NCBI GenBank assembly: GCA_030530985.1
Contig: JAUMTX010000002.1
Coordinates: 52,591 to 116,590 of the forward strand
Source of the DNA: Corynebacterium sp.
Lineage (GTDB): Bacteria > Actinomycetota > Actinomycetes > Mycobacteriales > Mycobacteriaceae
Direction of reading: 5' to 3'
DNA: 64,000 nucleotides
In this document: positions 50,754 to 59,720 of the stretch, piece by piece
Layout: every line of letters begins with the position of its first letter
Position numbering within the stretch: position 1 is the first letter of the stretch
Notes under the pieces: generated by a model
The model's input: the letters and a program-made list of their open reading frames with translations, nothing else
Database searches by the model: none
Told to the model about the DNA's origin: nothing
Position numbers and translations under genes: made by a program

Positions 50754-51570
50754 TGCGAACAAGGAAAGCGCGGGTCAGTGGGCCCACACCGCCAGGATTT
50801 GGCGAAATTGCGCCGGCGATGTCCCAGCAGTCTGGGTGGACGTCGCCAAGCAGCTTGCCATCCTTGCGGGATACGCCGACATCGAGGATGGCGACGCCAG
50901 GGCGAATCATATCAGGGGTCAGCATGTGCGCTACACCTGCTGCGGCGATAATAACATCGGCCTCGCGGGTCTCAGCGGCAAGGTCCTTGGTGCCGGTGTG
51001 GCAGAGGGTCACTGTCGCATTTTCGCTGCGTCGGGTAAGCATGAGGCCGATCGGGCGGCCAACAGTCACGCCACGACCAATGACAACAACCTTGGCGCCA
51101 TTGAGCTCAATACCAAAGCGCTTGAGCAGATGAATCGCACCATTTGGGGTACATGGCAGAGGGGCTGGCTCATTCAATACCAGCTTGCCAAGATTCACTG
51201 GGTGCAGGCCATCAGCATCCTTATCTGGATCAATGCGCTCAAGAACCGCATTTTCATCAAGGTGCTTTGGCAGTGGCAGCTGCACAATATAGCCGGTGCA
51301 GGCTGGATCAGCATTGAGTTCATCAATTACTGCAAGCAGCTCTTCCTGGCTAATATCTGCAGGTAGATCCTTACGGATGGAGTTAACACCGATGGACTCG
51401 CAGTCGCGGTGCTTCATCTTCACATAAGAATGGGAGGCTGGGTCGTCGCCCACCAAAACAGTAGCAAGACCAGGGGTGATGCCCTTTTCCTTGAGAGCGT
51501 CAACGCGGGTCTTGAGGTCGGCGAAAATTTCATCGCGGTAGAGGTTACCGTCAAGTTTCGTAGCAGTCAC
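50719..51570 (-). CDS. folD: FolD, methylenetetrahydrofolate dehydrogenase/cyclohydrolase
   Basis: Bifunctional one-carbon enzyme, 283 residues. [14 protein letters not shown] holds the catalytic Lys; [23 protein letters not shown] and [11 protein letters not shown] are family signatures, the latter at the NADP site. The GTG at 51570 is chosen: it gives the corynebacterial length, and TACACT ends 7 bases upstream, so the mRNA is likely leaderless. A longer frame to 51681 would cover the divergent trmL start. Confidence 0.95.
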   Translation of the reverse strand: MTATKLDGNLYRDEIFADLKTRVDALKEKGITPGLATVLVGDDPASHSYVKMKHRDCESIGVNSIRKDLPADISQEELLAVIDELNADPACTGYIVQLPLPKHLDENAVLERIDPDKDADGLHPVNLGKLVLNEPAPLPCTPNGAIHLLKRFGIELNGAKVVVIGRGVTVGRPIGLMLTRRSENATVTLCHTGTKDLAAETREADVIIAAAGVAHMLTPDMIRPGVAILDVGVSRKDGKLLGDVHPDCWDIAGAISPNPGGVGPLTRAFLVRNVVERAERDAQ

Positions 51571-51601
51571 AACTACTAGTGTAATTCGGTATCCTAAGAT
51601 A

Positions 51602-52090
51602 GTGCTAACTGAGAATCCATATGCCCATATTATTTTTGACCAACCCGTGATTCCACCGAATACGGGTAATGCGATTCGCATGTGTGCTGGTACAGGGGCC
51701 CATCTTCATCTTTGTGGCCCTCTTGGATTTAATTTTGATGATAAGCATGTGCGCCGTGCGGGCTTGGATTACCATGATTTGGCTGATGTGACTGTGCACG
51801 ATAGCCTGCAGGATTGTTTGGATTCTTTGCCGGGTGTGCGGGTTTTTGCTTTCACCACGGCGGGCACCACGCGCCATACTGATATTGAATATCGCCATGG
51901 CGATGCCCTGCTTTTTGGCACGGAACCTTCGGGTTTGGATGAGGCGGCACTGAACAATCCGCGTGTGACGGACTTGGTGCGCATCCCCATGTTGCCGGCC
52001 CGGCGCTCCATGAACCTATCTAATGCGGCGGCGGTGGCGGCCTATGAGGCTTGGCGGCAGTTGGATTTTATTGGGATCGAACAGCAATAA
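51602..52090 (+). CDS. trmL: tRNA (cytidine(34)-2'-O)-methyltransferase TrmL
   Basis: SPOUT methyltransferase, 162 residues, modifying the wobble base of tRNA-Leu. [23 protein letters not shown] near the start, GTEPSGL near 107 and [26 protein letters not shown] at the end form the knotted SAM site. GTG start at 51602; TATCCT ends 6 bases upstream, so it is probably leaderless. Its stop lies inside the converging mntR frame (23-bp overlap). Confidence 0.92.
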   Translation: MLTENPYAHIIFDQPVIPPNTGNAIRMCAGTGAHLHLCGPLGFNFDDKHVRRAGLDYHDLADVTVHDSLQDCLDSLPGVRVFAFTTAGTTRHTDIEYRHGDALLFGTEPSGLDEAALNNPRVTDLVRIPMLPARRSMNLSNAAAVAAYEAWRQLDFIGIEQQ

Positions 52091-52748
52091 GTGCTGCTGC
52101 GGCATCGGTGAGGACGAAGCTCGTTTCCTCACCGATTTTTTGTATATTGAGCATGCCTGGCATTGGCGAATCTACAATAATGAGGCCACTACCTGGTTCG
52201 ATGTCGAGTTCGGCTAGGTAGCGCAGCACATCTGGTTCGTGGTCGAGGATGCGGTCGATCCATACTTCTTCGCCTGCCTCGCACTGATCCAAGCAGCGTG
52301 TCGACGGCGCCACAACAGTCCCATCCGCCATGGGAATCGGGTCCCCATGCGGGTCGCGGACTGGGTGATCCAAATAGCTGTCAATGCGTTCGAGTAACTT
52401 ATCGGATACAGAATGCTCAAGGAGTTCTGCATCATCATGGACTTCGTCCCAGGTGTAGCCGAGTACCTTGACCAGGAAGGTTTCAAGGAGGCGGTGGCGG
52501 CGAACAATGGCCACCGCATAGGAGCGGCCAAGTTCAGTCAGTTTAATGCCCGCATATTTTTCGTGCTCCACCAGACCACGGTCTGCCAGGCGCTTAATTG
52601 CTTCCGAGGCGGTGGAAGGCTTCTCCCCCATGCGCTGCGCAATATCTTTAAGCTGGGCCTGGCCGCCCGTGTGCTCCTCAATATCCCAGATATTCTTGAG
52701 ATAGTCCTGGGTTTTGAGGGGCAGGTCAATTACGTGGGGCGAATTCAT
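52068..52748 (-). CDS. mntR: MntR, DtxR-family manganese-dependent repressor
   Basis: 226 residues: winged helix-turn-helix (about 10-70, with KPSTASEAIKRLADRGLVE), dimerisation and metal-binding domain (75-140, RRHRLLETFLVKVLGYTWDEVHDDAELLEH), and a C-terminal FeoA/SH3-like domain (150-220). The helix with H and E ligands is typical of DtxR/MntR. Its location next to a manganese ABC transporter points to MntR rather than DtxR, as in C. diphtheriae. It is preceded by mntD on the same strand. Confidence 0.9.
   Translation of the reverse strand: MNSPHVIDLPLKTQDYLKNIWDIEEHTGGQAQLKDIAQRMGEKPSTASEAIKRLADRGLVEHEKYAGIKLTELGRSYAVAIVRRHRLLETFLVKVLGYTWDEVHDDAELLEHSVSDKLLERIDSYLDHPVRDPHGDPIPMADGTVVAPSTRCLDQCEAGEEVWIDRILDHEPDVLRYLAELDIEPGSGLIIVDSPMPGMLNIQKIGEETSFVLTDAAAALIAVRSQ
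52104..52141 (+). terminator. Terminator of trmL located inside the mntR coding region
   Basis: A perfect 10-bp stem ATCGGTGAGG (52104-52113) with CCTCACCGAT (52127-52136) is followed by TTTTT. It lies 13 bp beyond the trmL stop and within codons for the last 15 or so residues of MntR on the other strand. Confidence 0.8.
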
Positions 52749-52849
52749 AAGTGATTATCTTAGCCGATCCTTTGTGGCTCTCGGAAGTCCCTTGGAAGAA
52801 ATTTTTCTGGGCTTATTGCACCGCGTACACGGCACCAGCGGTGCGGGTT

Positions 52850-53716
52850 TTAGGCGGTAGTGCTGCTAGCAATCCTGGCACCCAAGCGTGCGCGAATCTC
52901 GGTGCACAGTTTTACCAAAACATAGGCTACACCAGCAAAGACTGTGATTGAACCACCGCTGGACAGGTCCCACTGCACGGAAATAAAGAGGCCAACCAGA
53001 CCAATGAGCACACCAATAATTGGGGCAATGAGGAACATGGTTTTGTAATTACTCACCAGCATGCGGGCAATAGCGGCTGGGGCAACCAACAGCGCCAGGG
53101 ACAAAATGGTGCCAACAGCGGGAATCATAATAACCACGGTGGCAACAATCATCACGAGGACCAGTGGGCGCATGCGTGGCAGGCTTTCTGGTTCGAAGGC
53201 GAAGGCAATGAGCCTACTGCCGAATTGCAGCAATGCCACAATGACCAGCACCAATACAGTGGCAGCCATCATAAGGTCGGTACTACTCACACTGAGTAGT
53301 GAACCACTGAGGAAGCTATCCACCTTAACTGGCAAGGGTGCGAACCACTTGTTGAGAAAGTAGCCCAGGGCAAAGCCGAAGGTAAGAACAATGGCTGCGG
53401 CAGCCTGGGTGGTGAGGCCCCGAACCTTAGCCAGACGGTGCATCAACCAGGAGAAGGGAATGCACATGAGGGCGGCACCACCATAGATGGCCAATGGACT
53501 ATTGCCCGCAATGACCACACCCAAGACCGCACCGGGGAAGGTGGAGTGGGTGATGGACTCACTAAAGAAAATATGGCGAGTCAAAAGCGCAATTGTGCCC
53601 ACAAGACCAGCAAGAATGCCGATCAGGGTGACTTCAATCAGTGGCTTGGTCAGCACCGTAAGCAGATAGTCGTGGCCAAAAATGGGGCTCAGAATCGGGC
53701 TTAGAATGCTGCTCAT
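52850..53716 (-). CDS. mntD: Manganese ABC transporter permease (second permease, MntD)
   Basis: ABC-3 family permease, 288 residues with about eight membrane helices. ITHSTFPGAVLGVVIAGN near 57-74 is the family motif, and PAVGTILSLALLVAPAAIARML near 205-226 is the ATPase-coupling region. It overlaps the preceding permease gene by 4 bp, so the two permeases probably form a heterodimer. Confidence 0.9.
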   Translation of the reverse strand: MSSILSPILSPIFGHDYLLTVLTKPLIEVTLIGILAGLVGTIALLTRHIFFSESITHSTFPGAVLGVVIAGNSPLAIYGGAALMCIPFSWLMHRLAKVRGLTTQAAAAIVLTFGFALGYFLNKWFAPLPVKVDSFLSGSLLSVSSTDLMMAATVLVLVIVALLQFGSRLIAFAFEPESLPRMRPLVLVMIVATVVIMIPAVGTILSLALLVAPAAIARMLVSNYKTMFLIAPIIGVLIGLVGLFISVQWDLSSGGSITVFAGVAYVLVKLCTEIRARLGARIASSTTA

Positions 53717-54549
53717 GCGCGCACCTGCTTGAGGCTATCGGTGATCTTGCGGGCAATGAGCAGGATAAAGAAGATGGCAATCATGGATAGTGCCACTACT
53801 GCTTGAGGGGAGACTGGAAAGTAGCTCAGCAGAATTCCCAGCACACCGCCACCAATGCCCACAGCCATGCTGATAGGAATCATGGTGCGAATGCTTGTGG
53901 CAAAGACGTGGGCGGCCGCCCCGGGAATCACCAGGTAGCCAAGCACAAGAAGCACACCAATGGCGGAGGATGCTGCCACAACAACAGCAGCAATGGCGGC
54001 ATTGAGAATAAGGTCGGCCCATAGGCTGCGCGGTACTTCTGGCTCAAAGGCGGCAGCAATTTGGTAGCGCCAGCTAAGAAGAATCAGGAGCACTGCAACC
54101 AGGCAGACAATACTTGCTTGGAGTAGGCGATGCCCGCTGACCTCTAACAGTCGACCAAACATAATGGCTTCCAATTGGCCGGACATATCCCCCTTCTTCA
54201 TGGAGATAATAATGCCCAAACCAAAGAAGGAGGCAAGCACAATGGCGGTGCCGGCTTCCGCATTGGCACTACTGCCCCGCCTTAGCAGAGTCAGCGCAAT
54301 AGCAACCACCACACCACAGAGGCTGGCAAAAGGAAGGACCTGGTCAACCCCATAGAAAAGCGCACCGATCACAATGCCCGGGAAAATGGAGTGGATGCAG
54401 GCCTCCGCATTGAACTCGGCGGCACGGAGATTAATCACCACACCAATGAGGCCAGCACTAAGACCCAAAATAATGAGCATAATCAGTGGCCTATAGATAT
54501 AAGGCATGCTCACATAGTCACTGAGATTAGTGAAGAAATTAGTGAGCAT
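53713..54549 (-). CDS. mntC: Manganese ABC transporter permease (first permease, MntC)
   Basis: ABC-3 family permease, 278 residues from ATG at 54549, with about eight helices. ACIHSIFPGIVIGALFYG and IGVLLVLGYLVIPGAAAHVFA are the landmark segments. A start five codons upstream is possible. It overlaps the ATPase gene by 11 bp at its start and mntD by 4 bp at its stop, a tightly coupled operon. Confidence 0.9.
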   Translation of the reverse strand: MLTNFFTNLSDYVSMPYIYRPLIMLIILGLSAGLIGVVINLRAAEFNAEACIHSIFPGIVIGALFYGVDQVLPFASLCGVVVAIALTLLRRGSSANAEAGTAIVLASFFGLGIIISMKKGDMSGQLEAIMFGRLLEVSGHRLLQASIVCLVAVLLILLSWRYQIAAAFEPEVPRSLWADLILNAAIAAVVVAASSAIGVLLVLGYLVIPGAAAHVFATSIRTMIPISMAVGIGGGVLGILLSYFPVSPQAVVALSMIAIFFILLIARKITDSLKQVRA

Positions 54550-55246
54550 AATAGCCTTCCCCATAGGCCGTATCCAGAATGCTGCGGGTCATGACCTGCT
54601 CTGGTGGACCATAGGCAATGAGCTTGCGGTTAAGTACAGCCACTTGGTCGGCAATACCATGCACCAAGGCAAGGTCATGGGTGGAAGCAATAATGGAGAC
54701 ACCGCGCTCTTTTAGCTGCTCAATGGTGGCAAGAAGCGCATCGCGGTTGGGTTGATCGAGCCCGTTGAAGGGTTCGTCGAGAAGCACGAGGGAAGGTTCC
54801 TTGGCCAGTGCGCGGGCAAGAAGGACGCGCTGCTGCTGGCCGCCGGAGAGATTGCCGAATTGCATATCGGCACGGTCAAGGAGCCCAACATCTGCAAGGG
54901 CCGCGCGGGCACGCTGCTTATCCCCACGGTTCAAGTGTGCCCACCAGGGCTTAGCCGTGAGAATTCCCATGCGCACCACATCCACCGCACTGATAGGGAA
55001 AGTTGGATCAATGCTGGTAGATTGAGGCACATAGCCGATCTGCGCGGGCGCGGGGGCCTGAATCTCACCGCTAGAATGAAGCTGTCCAAGCACGCCCTTG
55101 AGGAAGGTCGACTTGCCACAGCCATTCGGCCCAATGAGGGCAAGGAGCTGGCCTTTATCCAAATCCAGGGTGATATTGCGCAGGGCTGGCTGGCTACCGG
55201 GGTAGCTCCAGCTAATATCGCGGCACTGCAGAATAATTGGGCTCAC
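54539..55246 (-). CDS. mntB: Manganese ABC transporter ATP-binding protein MntB
   Basis: 235 residues. Walker A GPNGCGKST near 38, signature LSGGQQQRVLLARAL near 134, Walker B LVLLDEPFNGLD and H-loop STHDLALV are intact. It follows the solute-binding gene after 6 bp and overlaps the first permease gene. Confidence 0.94.
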   Translation of the reverse strand: MSPIILQCRDISWSYPGSQPALRNITLDLDKGQLLALIGPNGCGKSTFLKGVLGQLHSSGEIQAPAPAQIGYVPQSTSIDPTFPISAVDVVRMGILTAKPWWAHLNRGDKQRARAALADVGLLDRADMQFGNLSGGQQQRVLLARALAKEPSLVLLDEPFNGLDQPNRDALLATIEQLKERGVSIIASTHDLALVHGIADQVAVLNRKLIAYGPPEQVMTRSILDTAYGEGYYAH

Positions 55247-55252
55247 CTGTTT

Positions 55253-56278
55253 CTAGTTCACGCTGGTAGCGGCGGCAGGCACGTCGATCTGGCTGCCACC
55301 CCAGGCATCCACAAGCACATTGACATTGTGAATCATGGACTGCGCATAGGTCATATCTGGACCAAGGGAATCACCATAGAGGGCATCATCACTGGTATAG
55401 GCCTTCACGCCCGCGGCACTGGCAATGGCCTCAATGGACTTGGCACTATTGGAATGCTCGGCGAAGATTGCGGTGGCACCAGAGTCGCGCACTGCCTGGG
55501 CAGCCTGGGCAATATGCGCTGCGGTGGCATCATTCTGATCGGAGAAATCACTCAAAGCCGTGCCAATATAGGTAAGGCCATAGGCCGCACAGAAATAACC
55601 AAAAGCATCATGGCTGGTGAAGAGCACACGGTGCTCGGCCGGCACAGTCTGGAAGGACTCCTTAATCCACTGGTCAAGGGCCTCATAGGAGGAAATGACC
55701 TCCTTGGTGCGGCTGGCAATGACATCAGCGTGCTCACTATCGGCACTGGCCAGGGCATCACCAATATTCTGCACCTGGATAATGGCATTATTCACGCTCA
55801 TCCACACGTGGGGATCGTAGGTGAAGTCCTCGCCATCATCATCGGGGCCGAAAGGCCACGGGGCCACATCCACAGCCTGGGCTGTATTATCGGTGCGATT
55901 ACCATCCCCATCCACACCAGCTGTGAGGATACGGGTGCCCTTGAAGCCGGAAGAGCTCAGGGCACTATCCATATAGGTTTCAAGGCCGACACCATTTTCA
56001 AAAAAGAGGTCGGCGCTGGCAAGCTTGGACATTTGGGCGCTGGTTGGCTCATATTCATGCGCGGAAGCATTTGGGCTGAGCAGACAGGTAAGATCCAGCG
56101 GAACCTCAGTACCAGCGATTTGCTTGATGTAATCACAGACTTGGGTAGTGGTTGCGACTACTTTAAGGCCCTCAGCATTGGCGGTGTTGCTGGAGCATGC
56201 GGTGAGCGTGGCGGCGGCTACCAGGGTTGCGAGTGCAGCCGGAACAGCGCTATTGAATACAGTTTTCAATTTACTCAT
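55253..56278 (-). CDS. mntA: Manganese-binding lipoprotein MntA
   Basis: Cluster A-I metal-binding protein, 341 residues, lipobox LTAC with C28. Metal ligands expected for the family are H in NASAHEYEPT, H in YDPHVWMSV, and E/D near the C-terminus (AIFAEHSNS and DALYGDSLG). ATG at 56278 follows TAGAAT by 6 bases with no ribosome binding site, so it is probably leaderless. It heads mntABCD. Zinc cannot be excluded as substrate, but MntR next door argues for manganese. Confidence 0.92.
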   Translation of the reverse strand: MSKLKTVFNSAVPAALATLVAAATLTACSSNTANAEGLKVVATTTQVCDYIKQIAGTEVPLDLTCLLSPNASAHEYEPTSAQMSKLASADLFFENGVGLETYMDSALSSSGFKGTRILTAGVDGDGNRTDNTAQAVDVAPWPFGPDDDGEDFTYDPHVWMSVNNAIIQVQNIGDALASADSEHADVIASRTKEVISSYEALDQWIKESFQTVPAEHRVLFTSHDAFGYFCAAYGLTYIGTALSDFSDQNDATAAHIAQAAQAVRDSGATAIFAEHSNSAKSIEAIASAAGVKAYTSDDALYGDSLGPDMTYAQSMIHNVNVLVDAWGGSQIDVPAAATSVN

Positions 56279-56295
56279 AGCACTATTCTAACTCA

Positions 56296-56319
56296 AAAAG
56301 TTCAAATGCATGAACTTTT
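56296..56319. promoter_or_regulatory. Candidate MntR operator upstream of mntA
   Basis: A perfect 9-bp inverted repeat, AAAAGTTCA (56296-56304) and TGAACTTTT (56311-56319), has a 6-bp spacer. It lies 18 bp upstream of the mntA start, covering the probable -35 region, and overlaps the dnaE2 stop codon. MntR is the obvious binder, but this is inference. Confidence 0.55.
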
Positions 56320-59300
56320 ATCTAAAGTCGCGCGAACCTGGGTTCAGGTAGTGGGCGGCACGCAGCAATTCACAGTGGTCCGCAGTAATAGAAATCGCAC
56401 CATTATTCCGCACTACACCGCGGATGACCAGGGCCTGCGCCGTATTGAGTAGCTTCTTCTGGTGCAGCCACAATCCCTGACTAATCACCACATTAGCAAT
56501 ACCCGTTTCATCCTCGACCGAGAAGAAGGTCGTGCCACCCGCAGTCATGGGGCGCTGCTTATGGGTCACAATTCCAGCAATGCGCACCCGGGTGCCTGTT
56601 TGGACTTTATCCAGCTCAGCCACACTAAGAATCCCATCGGCATGTAATTGCTCGCGGAAAAACTCCATTGGCTGCTTATCGGCAGTCACCCCTGTTGTGG
56701 CAATATCAGCCAGCATCAGCTCGAATGGATTCATACCAGGCAGACTCGGGGTGGCCGGCGCCATATCTAATTCCAAAGTATCGGGACTATGCAGGGCCGC
56801 CTGGCGGGACTCCCACATGGCTTGGCGGCGACTCAAGTTCACAGCCTCAAGGATTCCCGCCGCACTCAGGGCCTCCAATTCCCTTTGTGTGAGCTCGGCA
56901 CGGCGCGCCAAATCCGGCAGGTCTTTGAATTTCCCCTGCTCACGGGCCGCAACAATCCGTTCGGCGGCAGCGCTACTGAGCCCTTTGACCAGATCGAAGC
57001 CAAGGCGAATGCCATACTGGGGTTCGCCATTCTGCCCGTAACTTAGTTCTACCTGCGCTTTCTCAATAGAAGTATGCAGATCAATGGGGTGAATGGGGAC
57101 GCGATGACGGCGGGCGTCGGCAAGCAAGGATTGGGGTGAGTAGAAGCCCATTGGCTGGGCGCGCAGCAGCCCCACATAGAATTCGGCCGGATAGTAGCGC
57201 TTAAACCACGCGCTGAAGTAGACCAAGAAGGCGAAGGACTGGGAGTGGGATTCGGGGAATCCATAAGCAGCAAAGGCAAGCATTTTATTCCAAAGACGAT
57301 CGGCAGTGTCACCGGTAATACCATTGGTTTTTTCAAGACCGGCATAGAAACGGCGGCGCATATTATCCATGCGTTTAAAGGAGCGATTGGCACCCATGGC
57401 GCGGCGCAACTGGTCGGCCTCAGCACCGCTAAAGCCGGCAGCCACCACAGCCATATTCATCAACTGCTCCTGAAAAAGTGGAATACCCAGGGTTTTTTCC
57501 AAGATTGGTTCCAAACACGGATGGTCGTAGGTCACCGGTTCCAAGCCATCGCGGCGGCGAATATATGGGTGCACGGAACCACCCTGGATGGGGCCGGGAC
57601 GAATAATCGCAACCTCAACGACCAGGTCAAAGAAGCAGGAAGGCTTAAGGCGCGGCAGCATGGACATCTGCGCGCGGGACTCAATCTGGAAGAGCCCAAC
57701 CGCATCCCCGGAGGAAATCATGGAATAGACCGCCGGGTCATCACAGGTCAATTCCCACATGCGAATATCCTCACCCCTATGCTCTTTGGCCAGGTCAACC
57801 ATATAGTGAAGCGCTTCGAGCATGCCCAAACCAAGAAGATCGAACTTGACCAATCCGGCCTCCGCGCAGGATTCTTTATCCCACTGAACCACGCTGCGGC
57901 CCTCCATGCGCGCCCATTCGGTGGGCACAATATCCGCGATGGGCCTATCCGCAATGACCATGCCGGCAGAGTGAATGCCCAGGTGGCGTGGCTGCCCCTT
58001 GAGCAGGCCCGCAATATACATGAGCTTGTCATTATTCTCGGGCTCCTTGGGTGGCTCACCCAGGCCTAATGCACGGGAGGCATCACGAATGGAACCACGC
58101 GTGCGGTAGGTAATCAGGTTAGCTACCTGCGCGGCACAGTCACGACCATAGGTTTCATACACATAGGCAATGACCTCCGGGCGGCGCCCCGACTCAATAT
58201 CGAGGTCAATATCGGGATAGTCATCGCGTTCCTCAGAAAGAAAGCGTTCAAAGAGCAGCCCATTAGAAAGGGGCTCAACATTTGTAATTCCCAGGGCAAA
58301 GCAGACAGCACTGTTTGCCGCCGATCCGCGCCCCTGACAATAAATATTATTCTTATGGCAAAAGTCGACAATATCGGCAACAATGAGAAAATATCCGGGG
58401 AATCCCAGGCGGTGAATCACATCCAACTCATGGCGTAATTGCTTCGCGGCTTTGCGCAAGATGGCCTTTGGCCTGCCACGATAGCGCATTGCTTGCCGCT
58501 TGGCGACGATCCTATCCAAGGTCTCAGGCTCAGCAATGACCGGCAATCCCGGCTTAATCAAATCAAGATCAAAGGCGCACTCAGCGGCCAGACTTTCTGT
58601 TTCCACAAGATAATCGGCATATTCTGCATAATGGGCGAGCAATTCCTGGTGATCGGTTAGCCACATTCCACCCATGGGGTGCACGCTCGGATCAATATCA
58701 TTAATGGTGGTATTCGTACGCAAGGCGGCTTTGACCAGGGCCCTATCGCAGTCAGCCTTGGTGGCGGCCACTGGCTGGCAGGAGGTAATAATGCGCAGCC
58801 CATGGTTCGTAGCCGCCTGAATGAGACTTTCGTGTTTCTCCTGCTCACCGGGCACAAATTGCAAAACGAGCTCGGCAATAACATGCTCAGGGCCAAAGGC
58901 AGCGCAGAGTACCTCCAGGTCTTCGGCATTATCGGCGAGCACATACCAATGGCCACGCCCAATGGCTGCAAGTTCCTCAAGGCTCGGGTAGGCACGCAGC
59001 CCCTTCTCCCCTGCATCCATGGCAGCCTTGGCTATCACCCTACTGAGCAGGCGATAACCCTCCGGATCCCGTGCTAGAATTGAGAGTACTTCTATCGAAC
59101 ATCCTTCGCTTTTATTCTTGCCATCAGCCAGGGTAAGTTCCGCGCCAAAGCAGGTGCCCATGCCTGCTTCTTTGGCGGCACCGGCGTAGACTACGGCACT
59201 ATAGAGACCATCGCGGTCCATAATGCCGATATAGTCCAGCCCCTTGGCGGCAGCAATATCAACGAAGTCTTCTGGGTCACTAGCACCAAGAAGAAAACTG

Positions 59301-59497
59301 AAGCTTGAACGTATATGCAGCTCAACGCCATGTCCGTGCAGTTTTACCGGCTGTTTGGGCGCCGGCTCCTCTGCAAGATTCGTCCAGGCTTCAGGGTTGG
59401 TGGATTGCGGGTTGGGTTCGCCACTGAGCAAAGAGTTGAGCTCTTTCCAGCTCAATGCCCCTTTACCCCAGGGCTTATATCCACCATTAAAGTTCAC
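56318..59497 (-). CDS. dnaE2: Error-prone DNA polymerase III alpha subunit DnaE2
   Basis: SOS-induced mutagenic polymerase, about 1059 residues. PHP domain near 60-270 (LHIRSSFSFLLGASDPEDFVD), polymerase core with DYPDIDLDIESGRRPEVIAYVYE near 440 and GRGSAANSAVCFALGI, helix-hairpin-helix (about 870-910), and OB-fold (about 975-1030, RVRIAGIVTHKQRPMTAGG). I prefer the GTG at 59497: TATAAT overlaps the ATG at 59506 and ends 7 bases before this GTG, so a leaderless mRNA would begin there. A LexA-type box overlaps the promoter. imuA and imuB are not in the window. Confidence 0.93.
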   Translation of the reverse strand: MNFNGGYKPWGKGALSWKELNSLLSGEPNPQSTNPEAWTNLAEEPAPKQPVKLHGHGVELHIRSSFSFLLGASDPEDFVDIAAAKGLDYIGIMDRDGLYSAVVYAGAAKEAGMGTCFGAELTLADGKNKSEGCSIEVLSILARDPEGYRLLSRVIAKAAMDAGEKGLRAYPSLEELAAIGRGHWYVLADNAEDLEVLCAAFGPEHVIAELVLQFVPGEQEKHESLIQAATNHGLRIITSCQPVAATKADCDRALVKAALRTNTTINDIDPSVHPMGGMWLTDHQELLAHYAEYADYLVETESLAAECAFDLDLIKPGLPVIAEPETLDRIVAKRQAMRYRGRPKAILRKAAKQLRHELDVIHRLGFPGYFLIVADIVDFCHKNNIYCQGRGSAANSAVCFALGITNVEPLSNGLLFERFLSEERDDYPDIDLDIESGRRPEVIAYVYETYGRDCAAQVANLITYRTRGSIRDASRALGLGEPPKEPENNDKLMYIAGLLKGQPRHLGIHSAGMVIADRPIADIVPTEWARMEGRSVVQWDKESCAEAGLVKFDLLGLGMLEALHYMVDLAKEHRGEDIRMWELTCDDPAVYSMISSGDAVGLFQIESRAQMSMLPRLKPSCFFDLVVEVAIIRPGPIQGGSVHPYIRRRDGLEPVTYDHPCLEPILEKTLGIPLFQEQLMNMAVVAAGFSGAEADQLRRAMGANRSFKRMDNMRRRFYAGLEKTNGITGDTADRLWNKMLAFAAYGFPESHSQSFAFLVYFSAWFKRYYPAEFYVGLLRAQPMGFYSPQSLLADARRHRVPIHPIDLHTSIEKAQVELSYGQNGEPQYGIRLGFDLVKGLSSAAAERIVAAREQGKFKDLPDLARRAELTQRELEALSAAGILEAVNLSRRQAMWESRQAALHSPDTLELDMAPATPSLPGMNPFELMLADIATTGVTADKQPMEFFREQLHADGILSVAELDKVQTGTRVRIAGIVTHKQRPMTAGGTTFFSVEDETGIANVVISQGLWLHQKKLLNTAQALVIRGVVRNNGAISITADHCELLRAAHYLNPGSRDFR

Positions 59498-59510
59498 ACA
59501 CGCCATTATA

Positions 59511-59522
59511 GAACGGCCGTTC
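59511..59522. promoter_or_regulatory. LexA-type SOS box upstream of dnaE2
   Basis: GAACGGCCGTTC is a perfect palindrome of the form GAAC-N4-GTTC, the core of the Gram-positive/actinobacterial LexA site. It directly abuts the TATAAT -10 (59505-59510), which fits SOS repression of dnaE2. Confidence 0.8.
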
Positions 59523-59603
59523 GGATTTTATAGAAGAATCACCCTGTGATTAAGTTCACAGCAATTATGAGATCGTCGACAAGCTGCAAAGATAAAGAAA
59601 ACA

Positions 59604-59643
59604 TATACCAAGCGGTCTATGTAACCGTAGACTAAGCTGTACA
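59604..59643. promoter_or_regulatory. Two tandem McbR-like operators upstream of metQ1
   Basis: TATACCAAGCGGTCTA (59604-59619) and TAGACTAAGCTGTACA (59628-59643) are spaced 24 bp start to start, about two helical turns. Together they complete both halves of TAGAC-N6-GTCTA. They end 77 bp before the first metQ start. Confidence 0.7.
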
Positions 59644-59720
59644 AAATTTATGGGACGGGCTACTCTGTGTAACACCTCTAAGGAATAACACCTAAGGAAA
59701 ACACAGAACGGAAGTGACAC

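Noticed and set aside
54752-56452. 566-codon plus-strand frame across mntB, mntA and the end of dnaE2
   Set aside because: It crosses three well-supported genes on the other strand and shows no protein signature.
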